Source: Kaistella gelatinilytica
GTDB lineage: Bacteria; Bacteroidota; Bacteroidia; Flavobacteriales; Weeksellaceae
Length of the DNA stretch: 64,000 nt
Assembly (NCBI RefSeq): GCF_015679325.1
Contig: NZ_JADPVI010000001.1
Span: 1,364,001-1,428,000, forward strand
Reading direction: 5' to 3'
Shown: positions 59,072 through 64,000 of the stretch, piece after piece
Numbering within the stretch: position 1 is the first letter of the stretch
How the letters are laid out: each line of letters opens with the position of its first letter
The notes under the pieces: generated by a model
Told to the model about the DNA's origin: nothing
The model's input: only the letters and a program-made list of their open reading frames with translations
Database searches by the model: none
Position numbers and translations under genes: made by a program

Positions 59072-61072
59072 CTATTTTTCAGAATTATAATGTCTGAAAT
59101 TTACCAGCTGTATTTTTTTGTTAATCACCTTTTGATCCAGTATTGGTGCAGATTCTACTACTACATTATGAGATGAAATTCCCCACGCTTTGAAGTCATC
59201 GCTGCCGATATATTTCACAAAATTGTAAATATTGAGCGTAATTTTCTCCTTCACCGTCAACAAAGTATCGTTGATATAGGTGTTATCGATGATCACATAT
59301 TTTAAATCTGGCGGAATATTATGAGCTCTCAACGAGGGATGACTGCTTCGGGTAGGAATACTTCCCTCTTCCATCATGTCTGCCAAAACATCATCGAAAT
59401 AATCATTGATTCTTCTGTCGATTTTAAATCCAAGCAAGAAATTAATGCGGTAAATGGTTCCAGGCATAATTTCATCTACATTATATTTAAAGGTAAATGG
59501 ATCTTCCTGATTGATAATATTTAAGATAAAATAGTGATCTGCTCTTTTTGGCTGTTTTCGCAGAATTGAATAAATTATTTTTGCTTCTACCTCATCTTCT
59601 CTTTTCGCACGACTCAAAAATGCAAGATTGGTAGCGTATTTGGGAATGGTTTCGTCGAGTTTTAAATCTTTAATAATTGAAACATATTTACTCAACTTTA
59701 CGAATTTTATGAATTTTGTTTTGATCAATCTTCCGTTGTACCATGCGTACATGCATACACCAATAAATCCTGCCAAGACGACTGTGATCCAACCACCCTC
59801 GAAAAATTTAATCACGTTTGCACTGAAAAAACCAAGTTCGATTGATAGATAAACCAATCCGAACGCTAAAATTATAAATTTATTGATCCGTTTTTTATAG
59901 AGCCAAAAAGCCAGTAAAACAGTGGTCATCAACATGGTTATGGTGATTGATAAACCGTACGCAGCTTCCATTTTCCCGGATTCTTTAAAATGTAAAACCA
60001 CGATCAAACAGAGTATTAAAAGACCCCAGTTGATTTTGGGAATATACATTTGACCTTTCACCCCGGAAGGATAATCGATCTCCTGATTGGGCCAAAAATT
60101 GAGCGACATTGCTTCAGAAAAAATAGTGAAAGATCCTGTGATCAAAGCCTGACTTGCAATAATCGCTGCTGCTGTTGCGATGATAATTCCCGGAATCAGC
60201 ATCCATTCCGGCATTACACCAAAAAAAGGATTGATACCACCGTTGTGAACGAGATCATAATTTTTTAAAACCCAAGCACCTTGTCCAAGATAATTTAAGA
60301 TCAGCATTACTTTCACAAAGATCCAGCTTACTCTAATATTTTTTGCACCGCAATGACCAAGATCCGAGTACAACGCTTCTGCTCCTGTCGTACAGAGAAA
60401 AACAGCCCCTAAAATCACGATCGCACTTGGTGAATGCACGATTAATTTGTAGGCATAATAAGGATTAAATGATTTTAGAATACTTAAATCATCCACTAAA
60501 TGGGACAATCCTAAAGCACCCAAAATTAAAAACCAAATCACCATTACAGGCCCGAATAATTTACCGATCGAGTTCGTTCCAAACTGCTGCACTGTAAAAA
60601 TTACAATTAAAATTACGGAGGTGATTAGTACAACTGGTGTATGTGGATTATAAATTTTCAAACCTTCAATTGCAGAGATCACTGTAAGAGAAGGTGTAAT
60701 CACACCATCTGCAATCAAAGCGGAGGCGCCGATCATCGCAATGAGATAGAGCCAGCCTTTTTTAATATTTTTGATGAGAGAAAAAAGCGCCAAAATACCA
60801 CCTTCGCCTTTGTTATCAGCACGAAGCGCGATCATCACATATTTCACGGTAGTTTGCAAAGTGAGTGTCCAGATGATGCAGGAAAGCGCACCTTCGATAT
60901 ATTCATCGAATGGCATATTCCCACCATTGGTCCTCGCGTTCACAATGGCTTTCATTACATAAAGAGGAGATGTTCCGATATCGCCGAAAACGATTCCGAG
61001 AGAGACTAAAACGCCAATCGTGGTGAGTTTTCGGGTATTAATATGTTGACCTCCTTCAATTGTTGCAGACAT
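59072..61072 (-). CDS. kup: KUP family potassium uptake protein
   Basis: Potassium/proton symporter of 666 residues with twelve helices. GIVFGDIGTSPLYVMKAI is the family signature; RADNKGEGGILALFSLI, FGPVMVIWF, FLCTTGAEALYSDLGHCG and FWPNQEIDYPSGVKGQMYIP (each a fragment) follow. The C-terminal ~150 residues form the cytoplasmic domain with INFLLGFKIDRRINDYFDDV. Single gene; a TAAATTTG box lies at 61091-61098 on the minus strand. Confidence 0.95.
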   Translation of the reverse strand: MSATIEGGQHINTRKLTTIGVLVSLGIVFGDIGTSPLYVMKAIVNARTNGGNMPFDEYIEGALSCIIWTLTLQTTVKYVMIALRADNKGEGGILALFSLIKNIKKGWLYLIAMIGASALIADGVITPSLTVISAIEGLKIYNPHTPVVLITSVILIVIFTVQQFGTNSIGKLFGPVMVIWFLILGALGLSHLVDDLSILKSFNPYYAYKLIVHSPSAIVILGAVFLCTTGAEALYSDLGHCGAKNIRVSWIFVKVMLILNYLGQGAWVLKNYDLVHNGGINPFFGVMPEWMLIPGIIIATAAAIIASQALITGSFTIFSEAMSLNFWPNQEIDYPSGVKGQMYIPKINWGLLILCLIVVLHFKESGKMEAAYGLSITITMLMTTVLLAFWLYKKRINKFIILAFGLVYLSIELGFFSANVIKFFEGGWITVVLAGFIGVCMYAWYNGRLIKTKFIKFVKLSKYVSIIKDLKLDETIPKYATNLAFLSRAKREDEVEAKIIYSILRKQPKRADHYFILNIINQEDPFTFKYNVDEIMPGTIYRINFLLGFKIDRRINDYFDDVLADMMEEGSIPTRSSHPSLRAHNIPPDLKYVIIDNTYINDTLLTVKEKITLNIYNFVKYIGSDDFKAWGISSHNVVVESAPILDQKVINKKIQLVNFRHYNSEK

Positions 61073-61090
61073 TCAATAATATTTAGGATG

Positions 61091-61098
61091 CAAATTTA
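61091..61098 (-). promoter_or_regulatory. -7 box (TAAATTTG) upstream of kup
   Basis: Minus-strand TAnnTTTG match, 18 nt before the ATG. Confidence 0.45.
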
Positions 61099-61146
61099 GA
61101 TTAAAAACCAATTCTGAAATGATTTTTTGAAAAAAAAACTAAAAAA

Positions 61147-61172
61147 AAAACTCTCTTTCGAGAGTTTTAATT
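61147..61172 (-). terminator. Terminator of the pyruvate dehydrogenase beta gene
   Basis: Perfect 9-bp arms AAAACTCTC and GAGAGTTTT with a TTTC loop and a T run on the minus strand, 3 nt past the stop. Confidence 0.9.
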
Positions 61173-61174
61173 TT

Positions 61175-62158
61175 TTATGCTTTGATGTACATGGCATTTT
61201 TAATTTCTTCCTTCACTTTCTCTAGTTTCGGGAACCATTCTGCGAAAAGAGCAGAAGAATATGGAGCCGGCGCATCGGGAGTGGTAATTCTCTTGATCGG
61301 CGCATCTAAATAATCAAATGCTTTTTGCTGAACCATATATGTAATTTCTGAAGAAACCGATCCAAAAGGCCACGCTTCTTCTAAAATAACCAGGCGATTT
61401 GTTTTCTTCACCGATTCGATCACAGTATCAAAATCTAAAGGACGAACGGTACGAAGATCGATCACTTCAACAGAAATACCTTCTCTTTCTAAATCATCAG
61501 CGGCTTGTAGCGCCAATTTCATAATTTTTCCAAAAGAAACTAAAGTCACGTCTTTTCCTTCTTTTTTAATATCTGCTTTTCCGATCGGAAGGTAATATTC
61601 TTCTTCAGGAATTTCCATTTTGTCACCATACATTTGTTCAGACTCCATGAAAATTACCGGATCATTGTCTTGAATTGCACTTTTTAAAAGGCCTTTCGCG
61701 TCATAAGGATTTGAAGGAACGATCACTTTTAAACCAGGAATATTGGCAAACCAACTTTCCAAAGCTTGAGAGTGTGTTGCTCCCAATTGACCTGCAGAAG
61801 CGGTTGGACCACGAAAAACAATTGGGCAGTTCCATTGACCACCACTCATCTGACGAATTTTCGCAGCGTTATTGATAATCTGATCAATTCCTACCAAACA
61901 AAAATTAAAGGTCATATATTCTACGATCGGTCTGTTTCCGTTCATGGCAGAACCAATTGCGATCCCTGTAAAACCAAGTTCAGCAATCGGTGTATCGATT
62001 ATTCTTTTTGCACCAAACTCATCTAACATTCCTTTAGAAGCTTTGTAAGCACCATTATATTCTGCTACTTCCTCACCCATCAAATAGATAGATTCGTCTT
62101 TTCGCATCTCCTCACTCATTGCCTGCGCAATCACTTCTCTAAAAGTATATTCCTTCAT
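61175..62158 (-). CDS. pdhB: Pyruvate dehydrogenase E1 component, beta subunit
   Basis: Beta subunit of the thiamine-dependent 2-oxoacid dehydrogenase E1. Residues start MKEYTFREVIAQAMSEEM and include YLMGEEVAEYNGAYKASKGML (split), RIIDTPIAELGFTGIAIG, EYMTFNFCLVGIDQIINNAAK (split), GPTASAGQLGATHSQALESWF (split) and RRITTPDAPAPY-type C-terminus, as in PdhB. I chose the ATG at 62158; upstream residues are not conserved. The alpha subunit is not in the window, so this subunit gene is detached from it. Confidence 0.94.
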   Translation of the reverse strand: MKEYTFREVIAQAMSEEMRKDESIYLMGEEVAEYNGAYKASKGMLDEFGAKRIIDTPIAELGFTGIAIGSAMNGNRPIVEYMTFNFCLVGIDQIINNAAKIRQMSGGQWNCPIVFRGPTASAGQLGATHSQALESWFANIPGLKVIVPSNPYDAKGLLKSAIQDNDPVIFMESEQMYGDKMEIPEEEYYLPIGKADIKKEGKDVTLVSFGKIMKLALQAADDLEREGISVEVIDLRTVRPLDFDTVIESVKKTNRLVILEEAWPFGSVSSEITYMVQQKAFDYLDAPIKRITTPDAPAPYSSALFAEWFPKLEKVKEEIKNAMYIKA

Positions 62159-62228
62159 AATAGATTGAAAAATTAAAGTACAAAAGTAAAGATTTTTTCG
62201 CAAACCATTAAACGATACGCACAAAAAA

Positions 62229-62252
62229 AAGCAACTCTTTCGAATTGCTTCT
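62229..62252 (-). terminator. Terminator of the DUF2147 gene
   Basis: Six-bp arms AAGCAA and TTGCTT with a 10-nt loop, and nine or so T residues on the minus strand, 21 nt after the stop. Confidence 0.65.
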
Positions 62253-62272
62253 GTTCAAAATTTAATTTGAAA

Positions 62273-62692
62273 TTATTTTACCTGATACCAGGTTTGGCTT
62301 CTTCCGATGAATGAGAATCCGATAAATCCTCTAACATTTAGTTTGTCACCATCTTTCGTAATAGTACATTTATAAGTTTTTCCTGTTTTTGGATCAGTGA
62401 TCGTACCACCGGTAAATTCATTACCGTCTTTTTTCATGTCGCGGATCACTTCCATTCCCAAAATTGGTTTATTTTTTCTGTCATCTTTACAATCGATGCA
62501 ATTTGCATGTTCAGGTTTGATGAGAAGTTGAACCACTTTTCCGTAATATTTACCATCTGCTTTTTTGGAAATTTCTACGATAGATTTTGCCTGTCCCGTT
62601 TCGTCGTCAATGGTTTTCCATTTTCCTTCGATTTGAGCATAAGAAAGTGTTGCAAACATAAGCGCAACGAAAGAGAAAATTATTTTTTTCAT
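62273..62692 (-). CDS. DUF2147-like exported protein
   Basis: A 139-residue protein with a signal peptide (ending LSYAQ) and a small beta domain: GKWKTIDDETGQAKSIVEIS, YGKVVQLLIKPEH, a CIDC pair, EFTGGTITDPKTGKTYKC and the closing GDKLNVRGFIGFSFIGRSQTW (split). This is the DUF2147 pattern, a lipocalin-like fold of unknown role. Cys in CIDCKDD could form a disulfide. Confidence 0.85.
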   Translation of the reverse strand: MKKIIFSFVALMFATLSYAQIEGKWKTIDDETGQAKSIVEISKKADGKYYGKVVQLLIKPEHANCIDCKDDRKNKPILGMEVIRDMKKDGNEFTGGTITDPKTGKTYKCTITKDGDKLNVRGFIGFSFIGRSQTWYQVK

Positions 62693-62829
62693 TTTTAAAA
62701 TTGTTTTAATTTTTAGTTGGATAAAAGTAACTAAAAAAAGTTAAATACCAAATTATTAATTATTCTTAGCATACATTACAAAATAGATACCACAAACTTA
62801 AAAATCAAAAAATTATTGAAGTAATAAAC

Positions 62830-64000
62830 CTAATTTAGTTTTCTATTGATAACGCGGTCCATATAATCTTGATACCAGGCTTTGGCTTTTAACTCTCCCA
62901 ATTTTATTTCTGGCGTATTCACTTTTCCCAGAAGATTATTCTGATACCCTAAATCTTTGAAATCATAGATCCCTGTAAAATCTTTACCATCAAAAAGATA
63001 AATGTAATTACCAATGATAAACTGTTCTACTCCACTGGAATTCACGATAATTGATTCCTCATTTTTATCTGAAACCAAACTTCTGCCCCAACTTCTTATT
63101 TTTTTATTATAGCCCATTAAATCAGCTAAAGTCGGATAAATATCGATCTGTTGCGCCGGACTTGTAATTTCGCCTTTCAAATTATATTTCGGATTCGGTG
63201 AATAAAGCAAGATCGGAATTGCAAAACGGTTCATTGCTTTTTCATATTCCGGATACCCAGTCTGATTCGTATGATCAGCAACTAAAACAAAGATCGTGTT
63301 GTTATACCACGGCATTTTCTTCGCCGTTTCAAAAAACTTTTTCAGCGAATAATCAGTATAACCGATCGGTTCGTCAATTTCTAAAGGACCTTTTTTAAAT
63401 TTTCCCTGGTATTTTTCCGGAACTTTAAAAGGATGATGCGAGGAAACTGAAAACAAAGTCGCCATAAAAGGAGATTTTTTCCTGTTCAGAGTATTTGCAA
63501 AAAACTGGAAAAAAGGTTCATCCCAAATCCCCCAGATCCCATCGAAATCAGCATCATTGTTATATTCTGTCTTCCCGTAATAATGTTTGAAACCCAAAAT
63601 ATTTCCAAAGCCCAGAAATCCCATCGAGCCATTTGGAGCGCCGTGAAAGAAAGAAGTATCATAACCCATTTCGTTGGAAACAGAAACGATAGACTGAATT
63701 TTTTGATTCGAATAAGGGGAACTCGTAAAAGCATCTTTCAAACTCGGGATTCCCGCCAAAACAGAACTCATTCCGTGGATCGACTGTCTTCCATTTGCAA
63801 AAGCATTCGTCGCAATTAAACTTTGAGTCGCCAAACTGTCGAAAAAAGGAGTGTAAGAAACAAAGTTTTTAATGTTGGTATTTTTGTTAAATGCACCGGA
63901 ATATTCTTTACCGAAACTTTCGAGAATAAAAATAACGATATTCGGTTTTGGCTCTACTTTTTCCCGAACATACAATTTATAAGGTTTGATGTTTTCATCA
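62830..64000 (-). CDS. LTA synthase-like sulfatase-family phosphoglycerol transferase (5' end outside window)
   Basis: The frame stays open to the window edge, so the N-terminal membrane helices are missing. The extracytoplasmic domain shows NIVIFILESFGKEYSGAF (first metal Glu), FANGRQSIHGMSSVLAGIPS with a Ser rather than the Thr of LtaS as likely nucleophile, FHGAPNGSMGFLGFG, SSHHPFKVPEKY, and VLVADHTNQTGYPEYEKAMNRFAIPILLYSP (split). Relatives transfer phosphoglycerol or phosphoethanolamine to envelope glycans. The substrate in a Gram-negative bacterium is open. Confidence 0.85.
   Translation of the reverse strand, partial: DENIKPYKLYVREKVEPKPNIVIFILESFGKEYSGAFNKNTNIKNFVSYTPFFDSLATQSLIATNAFANGRQSIHGMSSVLAGIPSLKDAFTSSPYSNQKIQSIVSVSNEMGYDTSFFHGAPNGSMGFLGFGNILGFKHYYGKTEYNNDADFDGIWGIWDEPFFQFFANTLNRKKSPFMATLFSVSSHHPFKVPEKYQGKFKKGPLEIDEPIGYTDYSLKKFFETAKKMPWYNNTIFVLVADHTNQTGYPEYEKAMNRFAIPILLYSPNPKYNLKGEITSPAQQIDIYPTLADLMGYNKKIRSWGRSLVSDKNEESIIVNSSGVEQFIIGNYIYLFDGKDFTGIYDFKDLGYQNNLLGKVNTPEIKLGELKAKAWYQDYMDRVINRKLN

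Noticed and set aside
60641..61009. 122-codon plus-strand frame within kup
   Set aside because: Antisense shadow of the transporter's conserved N-terminal region.
1..64000. tRNA, rRNA, prophage and insertion sequences
   Set aside because: Read through on both strands for transposase, integrase or cloverleaf signals and saw none that could be supported.

Overview
The window is AT-rich and reads as a chromosomal segment of a Bacteroidota bacterium, most likely a flavobacterium of the Chryseobacterium/Kaistella group (Weeksellaceae). The evidence is type A and type B sorting domains of the type IX secretion system (T9SS), signal peptides ending in AQ or SQ, family-specific proteins (DUF5606-, DUF4834- and OstA-like), near absence of Shine-Dalgarno sequences, and several matches to the Bacteroidota promoter (TTTG / TAnnTTTG). 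I saw no rRNA, tRNA, CRISPR array, prophage or complete insertion sequence. Most of it is core housekeeping and envelope DNA with dispersed short repeats between genes.

Region by region: 1-7.3 kb holds a tripartite YbhGFSR-type drug exporter (TetR regulator, TolC-like channel, HlyD-like lipoprotein, two ATPases, two permeases), followed by a small membrane protein and a His/Cys/Met-bearing lipoprotein (7.3-8.2 kb). 8.2-10.9 kb holds mazG and the group DUF5606, def, ruvX on the minus strand. 11-14.3 kb holds a zinc alcohol dehydrogenase, a SixA phosphatase and a class-C beta-lactamase-like serine hydrolase. 14.4-21.3 kb is a compact six-gene signalling operon: REC-histidine kinase, CHASE3-GAF-histidine kinase-triple REC hybrid, response regulator, CheR, CheB, response regulator. 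No methyl-accepting receptor, CheA or CheW is encoded in the window.

21.4-22.8 kb encodes a PyrE-PyrF fusion resembling eukaryotic UMP synthase. 22.9-27.5 kb carries an AEC transporter, a DsbA/FrnE-like oxidoreductase, a GreA/GreB-like factor, an MFS transporter and a DUF4846 protein. 27.5-35.5 kb is envelope/secretion DNA: a 939-residue protein that looks like an M1 peptidase domain without its zinc site joined to a beta-barrel, two T9SS cargo proteins, and a 1077-residue outer-membrane barrel with an EF-hand-like loop. 35.6-44.7 kb has a NamZ-like (DUF1343) protein divergent from a LolE-like permease, a cysteine/cystathionine synthase, a glycosyltransferase, a YfhO-family protein and two small envelope proteins. 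45-52.7 kb holds a CPBP protease, an M3 oligopeptidase, a Pmp3-like peptide, a flippase-like membrane protein, panD, HU, pdxH, yqgE, a degenerate class IV aminotransferase and a START-like protein. 53-64 kb holds a class III aminotransferase, an IgGFc-binding-like T9SS type B protein, OstA/LptA-like and Fur genes, kup, the pyruvate dehydrogenase E1 beta gene, a DUF2147 protein and a partial LTA-synthase-like gene running off the end.

The best candidates for new biology are the receptor-less CheR/CheB hybrid-kinase operon (possibly methylating the kinase coiled coil), the pseudo-peptidase/beta-barrel fusion, the eukaryote-like UMP synthase, the 1077-residue barrel, and several palindromic or modular intergenic repeats, one of which supplies the stop codon of a gene. 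All functions are inferred by reading motifs; no database search was run.
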